Origin: Streptomyces lincolnensis
GTDB lineage: Bacteria > Actinomycetota > Actinomycetes > Streptomycetales > Streptomycetaceae
Direction: 5' to 3'
DNA length: 64,000 bases
Assembly (NCBI RefSeq): GCF_021173675.1
Contig: NZ_JAIHON010000001.1
Location: 186,001-250,000, forward strand
The position numbers and the translations under genes are program-made. Shown here in pieces: positions 44,681 through 53,143 of this stretch. The notes beneath the pieces are model-generated. The model was not told the DNA's origin, did not search any database, and saw nothing but the letters and a program-made list of their open reading frames with translations. How positions within the stretch are numbered: position 1 is the stretch's first letter; each line of letters starts with the position of its first letter.

Positions 44681-46042
44681 TCAGCCGCCCTGCGAAGCCA
44701 CAGCCGTGGTGGCCTTCGCGGGCAGTTCCTTGATGCGGATGTCACGGAAGGACACCCGGTCGTCGGCTCCGTGGTTCTGGATGCCGATGTGGCCGTCCCG
44801 CAGCGAGCGGGCCGGGTCGGTGTTGGTGAAATCGTTGATCTTCACGCCGTTGAGATAGACGCGGAGCCGTTCGCCCTCCACGCGGATCTCGTAGGTGTTC
44901 CACTCCCCCGGCGGGTTCAGCGCACGGTCGCGCTGCTTCAGGTCGGCGGAGCGGAAGCCGTAGACGGACCCGGTGGTCTTCTCCGGGACGTCGGTGGCGT
45001 CGATCTGGATCTCGTAGCCGTTGTTCACGGCCGACCACGGGTCGTCCGAGGGCGGGAAGCCCACGAACACACCGGAGTTGTCGTCACCGGAGGCGCCGGC
45101 CATCTTCCAGTCGAGCTTCAGGGAGTACGACGAGAAGCCCGAGTCGGCGTACCAGAGCATCCCCATTCCGCCGGAGGAGGTGAGGGTGCCGTCGTCGGCC
45201 AGGTCGAACGTCCCGGGGCCCGCCTGGCGCCAGCCGTCCAGGGAGCCGCCGTCGAAGAGGGCGCGGTAGCCGTTCTCCGGGCGGCAGTCGGCCTGTGCCT
45301 CGCCGACGGCCCAGCGGATGCCGCCCAGCAGGTGCTGCCGGAACGCCGGTTCCGCGAAGGACTCCTTGGTGTGGCCGCCCCCGGTGTAGAAGGCGCGGCC
45401 GCCCTGGTAGTTCTGGCACCAGGCGATCGGATGGTCGCCGTTCATGGTGCCGCCGGTGTACGACGACTCGTCGAGCGAGGCGAGGACATGGGCGCGTTCC
45501 CGGGGATTGGAGCGGTAGTTGTACCACTCGTCGGTACGCTCCCAGGCCCGCGGGAGTGCCGAGGTCGCCGGGTGGGCGTGGTCCTCGACCTCCACCGTCG
45601 CCGGCTGGATCGCCGGGTGGGACTGGAAGTAGGCGCCGGCGAGACCGCCGTAGAACTCCCAGTCGTACTCGGTGTCGGCGGCGGCGTGGATGCCGACGTA
45701 GGCGCCGCCGCGGTGGATGTAGCCCTCGAACGCCCGCTGTTGGGCGGGGTTCAGGACGTCTCCCGTGGTGGAGAGGAAGACGACCGCGTCGTACCGCCGC
45801 AGGTTGCGGTCGGTGAACGCGCCCGCGTCCTCGGTGGCGTCGACCGTGTAGCCCTCGGTCTCACCGAGTTGCCTGACCGTGGCCACGCCCTCGGGGATCG
45901 AGTCGTGCCGGAAGCCGGCCGTCTTGGAGAAGACCAGCACCCGTGCGGAGTCGCCCGGTTGCGAGGCGGCGGGTTCGGAGACGCAGCCGAGGAGCAGGGC
46001 CGCGCCCACGGCCGCCGTGCCCAGTCGTCCGGTTGAGCGCAT
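44681..46042 (-). CDS. ThuA + DUF1080 (3-keto-disaccharide hydrolase-like) lipoprotein
   Basis: A 453-residue exported lipoprotein (lipobox ALLLGC near residue 20). Residues ~35-245 are a ThuA-like domain (VLVFSKTAGFRHDSIPEG, YVGIHAAADTEYDWEFY, PIAWCQNYQGGRAFYTGGGH). Residues ~260-445 are a DUF1080 lectin-like beta-sandwich (FDGGSLDGWRQAG, GDDNSGVFVGFP, WNTYEIRVEGERLRVYLNG). DUF1080 proteins include 3-keto-disaccharide hydrolases and 3-keto-glycoside lyases. AGGAGG precedes overlapping GTG (46045) and ATG (46042) starts; the ATG is used here. It follows the sugar-dehydrogenase-like gene by ~12-15 bases. Confidence 0.86.
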   Translation of the reverse strand: MRSTGRLGTAAVGAALLLGCVSEPAASQPGDSARVLVFSKTAGFRHDSIPEGVATVRQLGETEGYTVDATEDAGAFTDRNLRRYDAVVFLSTTGDVLNPAQQRAFEGYIHRGGAYVGIHAAADTEYDWEFYGGLAGAYFQSHPAIQPATVEVEDHAHPATSALPRAWERTDEWYNYRSNPRERAHVLASLDESSYTGGTMNGDHPIAWCQNYQGGRAFYTGGGHTKESFAEPAFRQHLLGGIRWAVGEAQADCRPENGYRALFDGGSLDGWRQAGPGTFDLADDGTLTSSGGMGMLWYADSGFSSYSLKLDWKMAGASGDDNSGVFVGFPPSDDPWSAVNNGYEIQIDATDVPEKTTGSVYGFRSADLKQRDRALNPPGEWNTYEIRVEGERLRVYLNGVKINDFTNTDPARSLRDGHIGIQNHGADDRVSFRDIRIKELPAKATTAVASQGG

Positions 46043-46057
46043 CACGCGTACCTCCTC

Positions 46058-48562
46058 TCAGCTCGTGGTGAAGGTGAAGTCGTCCACGTCGTACAGGGCG
46101 CCGGTGCCGCTGCCCTTGAAGACGAGGAACAGGGTGGTGGTGCCCCGGGGTGCGCGGGACAGATCGGCGCTGACGTCCTGGAAGGTCTCCCAGCCGCCGG
46201 TCACGGGCACGATGGCCTTGCCGAGCAGGGTGCCCTTGGCGGATCCGGCGCGGACCTCCAGGGTGCCGCCGGCACCGGCCGAGGAGACGCGCGCGGTGAT
46301 CGACTCGGCGTTGCTCAGGACGTACGGCGTGAAGGAGATCCAGTCGCCGTTGTTGATGTCGCCGACCGTCTTGCCGCCGTGCGCGCCGGCCTTGGTGATG
46401 ACCGTGACGCCGGAGGAGTCGCCGAAGTGCTCGGCCTGGCGGTGCCTGGGCTGGACGACGTTCTGGTCGTGGGTGGTCAGCGCGGCCTGGCCGCCGCCTC
46501 CGTTGTCGGTGTACTCGGCGTCGAACACGCCGAAGATGTTGGCGTCGTCGTCGTGGCCGCCGTCGGCGCTGGTCTGGATGGTGCCGGTGCAGCCGTTGGC
46601 GGAGGTGACCGGGTGGCCGTGGCTGTCGTGGCCGAGGACGAAGGTGACCTTGACCTTGGAGCAGTCGATCCTGCGGTCCTCGGGGTCGGTGACCCTCACC
46701 TTGAACGGCACGGCGTCCCCGAAGCTGAACAGCTGGCCGTCACGGGGGAGTTCGAGGGTCACCTTGGGCGCGGTGTTGCCCACCACGACCTGCACGCTCG
46801 CGCTGCCGGTGCGGCCGGAGGGGTCCTTGGCGGTCAGTGTCGCCGTGTAGGTGCCGTTCTTGCGGTACGTGTGGGTCGGGTTGGCCGCGGTCGAGGTGCC
46901 GCCGTCGCCGAAGGTCCAACTGTAGGTGAGGGCGTCGCCGTCCTGGTCGGTGGTGCCGGCGGAGGAGAAGCCCACCCTGAGCGGGGCCTGTCCGGAGGTG
47001 CGGTTGGCGGTGGCCTGGGCGACCGGGGAGTGGCCGTCGGTGGCGTTCTCGATGCGGTAGAGGGCGGAGTGCTCGTCGCCGCCGAACCAGGAGACGCCGT
47101 AGTCGAGGACGTAGAGCGCGCCGTCCGGGCCGAAGGCCATGTCCATGACCTGGGTGCCGGTCCACGGGATGTCGTTGATGGACTCCACGGTGCCGTTCGC
47201 GTCGCTGGAGATGCGCTTGATCCAGCGGCGGCCGAACTCACCGGCGAAGAAGTCGCCGTCGTAGGCCTCGGGGAACTTCACGGGCGAGTCGAGCGCGGGG
47301 TCGTAGTGGTAGACCGGGCCGCCCATCGGGGACTCGGAGCCGTCGCCGAACTCGGGCACGGAGGCGCCGTCGTAGGGGATCCAGGCGGTCTGGGCCGGAG
47401 GCAGGTCGGTGAGGCCGGTGTTGTTGGGCGAGGTGTTCTTCGGGGCGGCGCAGTCGAAGGCGGCTCCCGAGGCGCCGGTGGCGAAGTCGTAGTCGACGTA
47501 GGCGTCGTTGTCGCCGGTGCAGTACGGCCAGCCGAAGTTGCCGGGGCCGGTCATCCGGGCGAACTCGACCTGGCCGGCCGGTCCGCGCGCCGGGTCGGCG
47601 GCGCCGGCGTCCGGGCCGTACTCGCCGACGTAGAGGATGCCGGTGGCCTTGTCGACGCTGAAGCGGAACGGGTTGCGCAGGCCCATCGCGTAGATCTCGG
47701 GCCGGGTCTTGTCCGTGCCGGGCGCGAAGAGGTTGCCGTCGGGGACGGTGTACGAGCCGTCGGCGTTCACCTTGATGCGCAGGATCTTGCCGCGCAGGTC
47801 GTTGGTGTTGCCGGCCGAACGCTGGGCGTCGAAGGCGGGGTTGCGGTTGGACCGCTCGTCGATGGGCGTGAAGCCGTCGGACTGGAAGGGGTTGGAGTCG
47901 TCGCCCGTCGACAGGTACAGGTTGCCCGCCGCGTCGAAGTCGATGTCGCCGCCGACGTGGCAGCAGATGCCGCGCGAGGCCGGGACGTCGAGGATCTTCT
48001 TCTCGCTGGCGTTGTCGAGGGTGCCGTCGGCCTTCAGGACGAACCGGGAGAGCCGGTTGACGCCGTCGAAGGGCGCGAAGTCGGCGGCGGTGCCGGTCTC
48101 GGGGGCGTCGCCCGCGGGGGTGTTCAGCGGGGGCGCGTAGTAGAGGTAGATGAACCGGTTGGTGGTGAAGTCCGGGTCGACGCCGATGCCCTGGAGGCCC
48201 TCTTCGTCGTGGCTGTAGACGTCCAGCTTGCCCGCGAGCTTGGTGGTGCCGGCCGCGTCGGTGAGGCGGAGTTCGCCGTCGCGCGAGGTGTGCAGGACCG
48301 AGCGGTCCGGGAGGACGGCGAGCGACATGGGCTCGCCGACCTCCGGTTCGCCCTTGGCGAGGGTGACCTGCTGGAAGTCCTCGGCGGCCGCCGCGGCCGC
48401 TCCCTCGTCGGCGACGGCTGCGCCGGCCTGGGGAGCGGTGAGGGTAAGGGACGCGCCCGCCAGCAGCAGGCCGCTGATCAGGGCCGCCGCTCTGCGCCAC
48501 GGGGCGCGTCGTCTGTGGGTCTCGATTCTGTCGGTGCCGGTGGTGCGGTCTTTCCCGTGCAC
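46058..48562 (-). CDS. Secreted glucose/sorbosone dehydrogenase-like beta-propeller with PKD and CBM6 modules
   Basis: An 834-residue secreted protein. A long signal peptide (cleavage ~48, QAGAAVA) precedes a six-bladed GSDH-type beta-propeller (~60-505; SVLHTSRDGELRL, NEAR-type segments such as EEGLQGIGVDPDF, CCHVGGDIDFD, GLRNPFRFSVD), a PKD domain (~515-600; YSWTFGDGGTSTAANPTHTY) and a C-terminal CBM6-like carbohydrate-binding domain (~705-834; NNGDWISF). Such proteins may oxidise sugars, in some cases with PQQ, at a polysaccharide surface. It lies just upstream of the ThuA/DUF1080 gene and is probably cotranscribed. Confidence 0.85.
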   Translation of the reverse strand: MHGKDRTTGTDRIETHRRRAPWRRAAALISGLLLAGASLTLTAPQAGAAVADEGAAAAAAEDFQQVTLAKGEPEVGEPMSLAVLPDRSVLHTSRDGELRLTDAAGTTKLAGKLDVYSHDEEGLQGIGVDPDFTTNRFIYLYYAPPLNTPAGDAPETGTAADFAPFDGVNRLSRFVLKADGTLDNASEKKILDVPASRGICCHVGGDIDFDAAGNLYLSTGDDSNPFQSDGFTPIDERSNRNPAFDAQRSAGNTNDLRGKILRIKVNADGSYTVPDGNLFAPGTDKTRPEIYAMGLRNPFRFSVDKATGILYVGEYGPDAGAADPARGPAGQVEFARMTGPGNFGWPYCTGDNDAYVDYDFATGASGAAFDCAAPKNTSPNNTGLTDLPPAQTAWIPYDGASVPEFGDGSESPMGGPVYHYDPALDSPVKFPEAYDGDFFAGEFGRRWIKRISSDANGTVESINDIPWTGTQVMDMAFGPDGALYVLDYGVSWFGGDEHSALYRIENATDGHSPVAQATANRTSGQAPLRVGFSSAGTTDQDGDALTYSWTFGDGGTSTAANPTHTYRKNGTYTATLTAKDPSGRTGSASVQVVVGNTAPKVTLELPRDGQLFSFGDAVPFKVRVTDPEDRRIDCSKVKVTFVLGHDSHGHPVTSANGCTGTIQTSADGGHDDDANIFGVFDAEYTDNGGGGQAALTTHDQNVVQPRHRQAEHFGDSSGVTVITKAGAHGGKTVGDINNGDWISFTPYVLSNAESITARVSSAGAGGTLEVRAGSAKGTLLGKAIVPVTGGWETFQDVSADLSRAPRGTTTLFLVFKGSGTGALYDVDDFTFTTS

Positions 48563-48643
48563 GGGTGCCTCCAGAAAGGGGCTGGTTGTACGGGCGGGTG
48601 CGAACGCCGGGATGCGCCGTCATCCCGGAGCGGTCGAAAGGAC

Positions 48644-48720
48644 TCAGGTGCCGGAGTCGTGGAGAGAGGTCAGGTGCCGAAGTCGTGGACAGAGCGCGGG
48701 CTCAGTTGCCGAAGGCCGCG
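48644..48720. repeat. Degenerate tandem copies of the isomerase gene 3' end
   Basis: TCAGGTGCCGGAGTCGTGGA (48644) and TCAGGTGCCGAAGTCGTGGA (48670) follow the real end, which begins TCAGTTGCCGAAGGCCGCG at 48702. Each copy starts with the complement of a TGA stop. Periods are 26 and 32 bases, so these copies are not frame-locked. Confidence 0.7.
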
Positions 48721-49700
48721 TCGAAGGAGGCCGTCGGAGGCTCGAAGTCGTACTTCTTGAGGCTCTTGAGTGCCTCGGGCGCGCCCTGGAGCCGGTCCAT
48801 GCCGGCGTCCTCCCACTCCACGGAGATCGGGCCCTGGTAGTCGATGGAGCGCAGCATCCGGAAGACGTCCTCCCAGGGGACGTCGCCGTGGCCCGCGGAG
48901 ACGAAGTCCCAGCCGCGGCGCGGGTCGCCCCACGGCAGGTGGGAGCCGAGGCGGCCGTTGCGGCCGTCGAGCCGCTTGCGGGCCTCCTTGCAGTCGACGT
49001 GGTAGATCCGGTCGCGGAAGTCCCACAGGAAGCCGACCGGGTCGAGGTCCTGCCACACGAAGTGCGAGGGGTCGAAGTTCAGCCCGAACGCGGGCCGGTG
49101 GCCGACGGCCTCCAGGGCGCGCTGGGTGGTCCAGTAGTCGTAGGCGATCTCGCTGGGGTGGACCTCGTGGGCGAACCGCACGCCCTCGGCGTCGAAGACG
49201 TCCAGGATCGGGTTCCAGCGCTCGGCGAAGTCCTCGTAGCCGCGGTCGATCATCGACTCGGGAGCGGGCGGGAACATGGCGACCAGGTGCCAGATGGCGG
49301 AGCCGGTGAAGCCGATGACGGTGTCGACGCCGAGGGCGGCCGCGGCGCGCGCGGTGTCCGCGATCTCGGTGGCGGCCCGTCGCCGTACGCCCTCCGCCTC
49401 GCCGTCGCCCCAGATGCGGGCCGGCAGGATCGCCTGGTGGCGTTCGTCGATGATGGCGTCGCAGACGGCCTGGCCCACCAGGTGGTTGGAGATCGCCCAG
49501 CACTTCAGGCCGTACTTGTCGAGGAGTTGCTTCCTGGAGTCGATGTAGCTGGAGTCGGCCAGGGCCTTGTCGACCTCGAAGTGGTCTCCCCAGCAGGCGA
49601 GTTCGAGTCCGTCGTAGCCGAAGTCGCGGGCGAGGCGGCAGACCTCTTCGAGCGGGAGGTCGGCCCACTGGCCGGTGAAGAGCGTGAACTGGCGGGGCAT
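48702..49700 (-). CDS. Sugar-phosphate isomerase/epimerase-family TIM-barrel protein
   Basis: A 332-residue cytoplasmic TIM barrel. Metal-binding segments are [35 protein letters not shown] and YHVDCKEA, followed by [12 protein letters not shown]. It belongs to the xylose-isomerase-like group found beside Gfo/Idh/MocA dehydrogenases, where members isomerise keto-sugars or open 3-keto-glycosides. The gene follows the oxidoreductase on the same strand after a short tandem repeat, so one transcript is likely. GAAGGG lies about ten bases before the ATG. Confidence 0.88.
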   Translation of the reverse strand: MPRQFTLFTGQWADLPLEEVCRLARDFGYDGLELACWGDHFEVDKALADSSYIDSRKQLLDKYGLKCWAISNHLVGQAVCDAIIDERHQAILPARIWGDGEAEGVRRRAATEIADTARAAAALGVDTVIGFTGSAIWHLVAMFPPAPESMIDRGYEDFAERWNPILDVFDAEGVRFAHEVHPSEIAYDYWTTQRALEAVGHRPAFGLNFDPSHFVWQDLDPVGFLWDFRDRIYHVDCKEARKRLDGRNGRLGSHLPWGDPRRGWDFVSAGHGDVPWEDVFRMLRSIDYQGPISVEWEDAGMDRLQGAPEALKSLKKYDFEPPTASFDAAFGN

Positions 49701-49716
49701 GTCTGCGAAACCCTTC

Positions 49717-49770
49717 TCAGACGGCTATGGGTGTTCAGACGGCTATGAGTGTTCAGACGGCTATGGGTGT
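49717..49770. repeat. 18-bp tandem repeat copying the oxidoreductase stop region
   Basis: Three units TCAGACGGCTATGGGTGT start at 49717, 49735 and 49753; the middle one differs by one base (GAGTGT). On the gene strand each reads ACACCCATAGCCGTCTGA, i.e. the last five codons (TPIAV) plus the stop. The 49753 copy is the real gene end, and the other two repeat the stop in frame. Confidence 0.9.
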
Positions 49771-50961
49771 GTAGACGGAGTTCTTCTCGGCGCTCTCCTC
49801 CACCGCGGCGAGCACCCGCTGCACCTGGAGCCCGTCGGCGAAGGAGGGGCGGGGCGGGCGGCCCTCGGCGATCGCGTGCACCAGGTCGCGGGCCTGGTGG
49901 ACGAAGGTGTGCTCGTAGCCGAGGCCGTGGCCCGGCGGCCACCAGGCGTCGAGGTAGGGGTGGTCCGGCTCGGTGACCAGGATGCGGCGGAAGCCGGCCC
50001 GCGCCGCGGGTTCGGTGCCGTCGTGGTAGGCGAGTTCGTTCAGGCGCTCCAGGTCGAAGGCCAACGAGCCGAGCTCGCCGTTGAGTTCGATGCGCAGGGC
50101 GTTCTTGCGGCCGGTGGCGAAGCGGGTGGCCTCGAAGGAGGCGAGGGCGCCGGAGGCGAAGCGGCCGGTGAACACGGCGGCGTCGTCCACGGTGACCTGG
50201 CCGGTGCCGGCGGACTCCACGGAGGACAGGCCGCTGCTGGCGCCGACGGGCAGCGGGCGCTCGCGTACGAAGGTCTCGGTGAGCGCGGAGACGCCGGCCA
50301 GCGGCTCGCCCGCCAGGTACTGGGCGAGGTCGACGATGTGGGCGCCGAGGTCGCCGAGCGCGCCCGATCCGGCGGCTTCCTTGCGCAGCCGCCAGGTCAG
50401 CGGGAACCCGGGGTCCACCAGCCAGTCCTGGAGGTACGACACCCTGACGTGCCGCAGGGTGCCGAGGCGGCCGTCGGCGACCATGGAGCGGGCCAGCGCG
50501 GTGGCGGGCACCCGGCGGTAGTTGAAGCCGACCATCGCCAACTGACCGCGCCCGTACGCCACTTCGGCCGCCGCGGTCATCGCCTCGGCCTCCTCGACGG
50601 TGTTGGCGAGGGGCTTCTCGCACAGCACGTGCTTGCCCGCGGCCAGGGCGGCGAGGGCGATCTCGGCGTGGCTGTCGCCGGGGGTGCAGATGTCGACCAG
50701 GTCGACGTCGTCCCGTGCGATCAGGGCCCGCCAGTCGGTCTCGGCGGCCGCCCAGCCGTGCCGGTCGGCCGCCGCGCGCACGGCCGCCGCGTCCCGCCCG
50801 CAGATCGCGGAGAGCACCGGGCGGCGGGGCAGGTCGAAGACACGGCCCGCGGTGCGCCAGCCCTGGGAGTGGGCGGCGCCCATGAAGGCGTAGCCGACCA
50901 TCCCGACGCGCAGCGGTGGCTTGCCGGCCTCCGGTGCTGCTGACTGCTGCGGCTGTTCCAT
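49753..50961 (-). CDS. Gfo/Idh/MocA-family oxidoreductase
   Basis: A 402-residue NAD(P)-dependent sugar or cyclitol dehydrogenase. The Rossmann domain begins RVGMVGYAFMGAAHSQGW (~18-35); the EKPLANT motif with the catalytic-site Lys is at ~118, followed by MVGFNYRRVPA and GDLGAHIVDLAQYL with the catalytic His region (~215). Family members oxidise hydroxyls of inositol, glucose or glycosides. AGGAGG lies 8 bases before the ATG. It lies between the ABC-transporter genes and the isomerase gene, consistent with oxidation of the imported sugar. Confidence 0.9.
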   Translation of the reverse strand: MEQPQQSAAPEAGKPPLRVGMVGYAFMGAAHSQGWRTAGRVFDLPRRPVLSAICGRDAAAVRAAADRHGWAAAETDWRALIARDDVDLVDICTPGDSHAEIALAALAAGKHVLCEKPLANTVEEAEAMTAAAEVAYGRGQLAMVGFNYRRVPATALARSMVADGRLGTLRHVRVSYLQDWLVDPGFPLTWRLRKEAAGSGALGDLGAHIVDLAQYLAGEPLAGVSALTETFVRERPLPVGASSGLSSVESAGTGQVTVDDAAVFTGRFASGALASFEATRFATGRKNALRIELNGELGSLAFDLERLNELAYHDGTEPAARAGFRRILVTEPDHPYLDAWWPPGHGLGYEHTFVHQARDLVHAIAEGRPPRPSFADGLQVQRVLAAVEESAEKNSVYTPIAV

Positions 50962-51009
50962 GCAGATGTCCTCCTCGTCGTTCGTGGCGCGGTGGGGGGT
51001 GGGGCCCGG

Positions 51010-51036
51010 CCCGAAGGACCGCCGTGGTCCGTCGGG
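51010..51036. other. Stem-loop between the sugar-binding protein and oxidoreductase genes
   Basis: CCCGAAGGACC (51010-51020) pairs with GGTCCGTCGGG (51026-51036), with one mismatch and a 5-base loop, 9 bases past the binding-protein stop. Hairpins here commonly protect the abundant binding-protein mRNA or partly terminate before downstream genes. Confidence 0.6.
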
Positions 51037-51044
51037 CGGGCGCG

Positions 51045-52106
51045 TCACTTGAAGCCGGTGGACATGTACTGGTCGACGTTGGTCTTGTCGACGACGGCCG
51101 AGTAGAGCGTGATGGACGCCGGGATCTCGTACTCGGCCATGCCGCCGATGCCCTTGGCCTGGCCGAGGGCGCGGGCCAGGTCGATGGCGGAGGCGGCCAT
51201 GGTCGGCGGGTACAGGACGGTGGCCTTCAGCACTCCGTTGTCCTGCTTGATGGCCTGGAACGCGGAGAGCGCGCCCGCGCCGCCGACCATCAGGAAGTCG
51301 TCGCGGCCGGCCTGCTCGATGGCGCGCATCGCGCCTACGCCCTGGTCGTCGTCGTGGTTCCACAGGGCGTCGAAGTTCGACTGGGCCTGCAGGAGCTGGG
51401 CCATCTTGGCCTGTCCCGACTCGACCGTGAACTCGGCGGCCTGGCGGGCCACTTTGCGGATGTTGGGGTAGTTCTTCAGGGCGTCGTCGAAGCCCTGGGT
51501 GCGCTGCCGGGTGAGTTCCAGGTTGTCGATACCGGCGAGTTCGATGACGCGGGCGCCCGACTTCCCCTTGAGCTTCTCGCCGATGTAGTGGCCGGCGTTG
51601 AGGCCCATGCCGTAGTTGTCGCCGCCGATCCAGCAGCGGTACGCCTGCGGGGTGTTGAAGATCCGGTCGAGGTTGATCACCGGGATGCCCGCGCGCATCG
51701 CCTTCAGTCCGACCTGGGTGAGGGCCTTGCCGTCGGCGGGCAGGACCACCAGGACGTCGACCTTCTTGTTGATGAGGGTCTCGATCTGGCCGATCTGCGC
51801 GGCGGTGTCGTTGGAGCCCTCGGTGATCTCCAGGGTGACGTCGGAGTACTTCTTCGCACGGTTCTTGGCGTTGTCGTTGATGGCGTTGAGCCAGCCGTGG
51901 TCGGCCTGCGGGCCGGCGAAGCCGATGGTGACCTCCTTGCCCGGCTGGTCGTCGGCGGCGGGCTGGTTGCTCGCTGCCTGCTCGTCCTCCTTGGAGTCGT
52001 TGCTGGTGCACCCGGTGAGCAGGGCCCCGGCCGACACGGCGGCGGACCCGAGGAGCAGCCCTCTGCGGCTGGTGAAGCGGCTCGTGAAATCGGTCGGCTC
52101 TGGCAT
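51045..52106 (-). CDS. Ribose-type ABC sugar-binding lipoprotein (Tat signal)
   Basis: A 353-residue periplasmic-binding-protein-like protein. The signal is twin-arginine-like with a lipobox (TSRRGLLLG...LLTGC, Cys ~33), then an acidic linker. The mature part is type 1 (RbsB): EVTIGFAGPQADHGWLNAIN, IETLINKKVDVLVVLPADG, PVINLDRIF, ALWNHDDDQGVGAMRAI. It would capture a sugar or cyclitol for the permease and ATPase encoded upstream. AAAGGG lies about nine bases before the ATG. It is third in the ATPase-permease-binding protein order. Confidence 0.92.
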   Translation of the reverse strand: MPEPTDFTSRFTSRRGLLLGSAAVSAGALLTGCTSNDSKEDEQAASNQPAADDQPGKEVTIGFAGPQADHGWLNAINDNAKNRAKKYSDVTLEITEGSNDTAAQIGQIETLINKKVDVLVVLPADGKALTQVGLKAMRAGIPVINLDRIFNTPQAYRCWIGGDNYGMGLNAGHYIGEKLKGKSGARVIELAGIDNLELTRQRTQGFDDALKNYPNIRKVARQAAEFTVESGQAKMAQLLQAQSNFDALWNHDDDQGVGAMRAIEQAGRDDFLMVGGAGALSAFQAIKQDNGVLKATVLYPPTMAASAIDLARALGQAKGIGGMAEYEIPASITLYSAVVDKTNVDQYMSTGFK

Positions 52107-52123
52107 GGCGGTGAACCCTTTCC

Positions 52124-53143
52124 TCAGGTCGTGCTCGCGGTACGGCGCTGGACCAGCACGGCGGCGACGATGATCGCGCCCTTGGCGATCTGCTGGACGT
52201 CGCTCTGCAGGTTGTTCAGGGCGAAGATGTTGGTGATCGTGGTGAAGATCAGGACGCCGAGCACGGAGCCGGTGATGGTGCCGCGGCCCCCGCTGAGCAG
52301 GGTGCCGCCGATGATCGCGGCGGCGATGGCGTCGAGTTCGTAGAGGTTGCCGTTGGTGTTCTGACCGGAGCCGGACAGGATGATCAGCAGGAAGGCGGCG
52401 ATGCCGCAGCACAGTCCGGACAGCAGGTACAGGTAGAGGCGTTGGCGGCGGACGTCGATACCGGCCAGCCGGGCCGCCTCCGCGTTGCCGCCGACGGCGA
52501 CCGTGCGGCGCCCGAAGGTGGTGCGGTTCAGCACCAGCCAGCCGATGATCGTCACGACCGCGAACACCATGACCAGCGGCGGGACGCCGAGCACATAGGC
52601 GTCGCGTTCGCCCAGGTCGAGGATCGAGGAGACGGAGACGATCTGCGTCTGGCCGTCGGTGATCTGCAGGGCGAGGCCGCGGGCCGAGGCCAACATGGCG
52701 AGCGTGGCGATGAACGGGACCATTCCGCCGTACGCGATGAGCAGTCCGTTGACCAGGCCGCAGCCGACGCCCACGAGCACCGCGGTGAAGAGGATGCCCG
52801 CGAAGCCGTACTCCTGGGTGGCGACGGTGGTGGCCCAGACGGAGGCGAGGGCGACGATCGCGCCGACGGAGAGGTCGATGCCCCCGGAGGTGATGACGAA
52901 GGTCATCCCGACGGTGACGACACCGATCACCGAGGCCTGGGTGAGGACGAGTTGGAGGTTGCGGGTGTCGAGGAACTCGTCGGGCTTGGTGACGCCGCCG
53001 ATGAGGATCAGGACGGCGAGGACGCCGAGGAGGGAGAGGGTGCGCACGTCGGCGCGGAAGACGAGGGCGCGCCAGGCCGGGGGTTCGTTGGCCGACGGCA
53101 TCTTGTCGGCGCTGTCCCGGGGCGGGGAGACGGGCTGCGTCAT
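52124..53143 (-). CDS. Ribose-type ABC transporter permease
   Basis: A 339-residue RbsC-like permease with about nine to ten hydrophobic segments and the family stretch VGMTFVITSGGIDLSVGAIVAL (~95-115). The motif NTNGNLYELDAIAAAIIGGT (~265) is characteristic of BPD_transp_2 permeases. It works with the ATPase gene, whose stop overlaps its start (ATGA), and the lipoprotein 17 bases downstream. The substrate is probably a pentose, inositol or another monosaccharide. Confidence 0.93.
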   Translation of the reverse strand: MTQPVSPPRDSADKMPSANEPPAWRALVFRADVRTLSLLGVLAVLILIGGVTKPDEFLDTRNLQLVLTQASVIGVVTVGMTFVITSGGIDLSVGAIVALASVWATTVATQEYGFAGILFTAVLVGVGCGLVNGLLIAYGGMVPFIATLAMLASARGLALQITDGQTQIVSVSSILDLGERDAYVLGVPPLVMVFAVVTIIGWLVLNRTTFGRRTVAVGGNAEAARLAGIDVRRQRLYLYLLSGLCCGIAAFLLIILSGSGQNTNGNLYELDAIAAAIIGGTLLSGGRGTITGSVLGVLIFTTITNIFALNNLQSDVQQIAKGAIIVAAVLVQRRTASTT

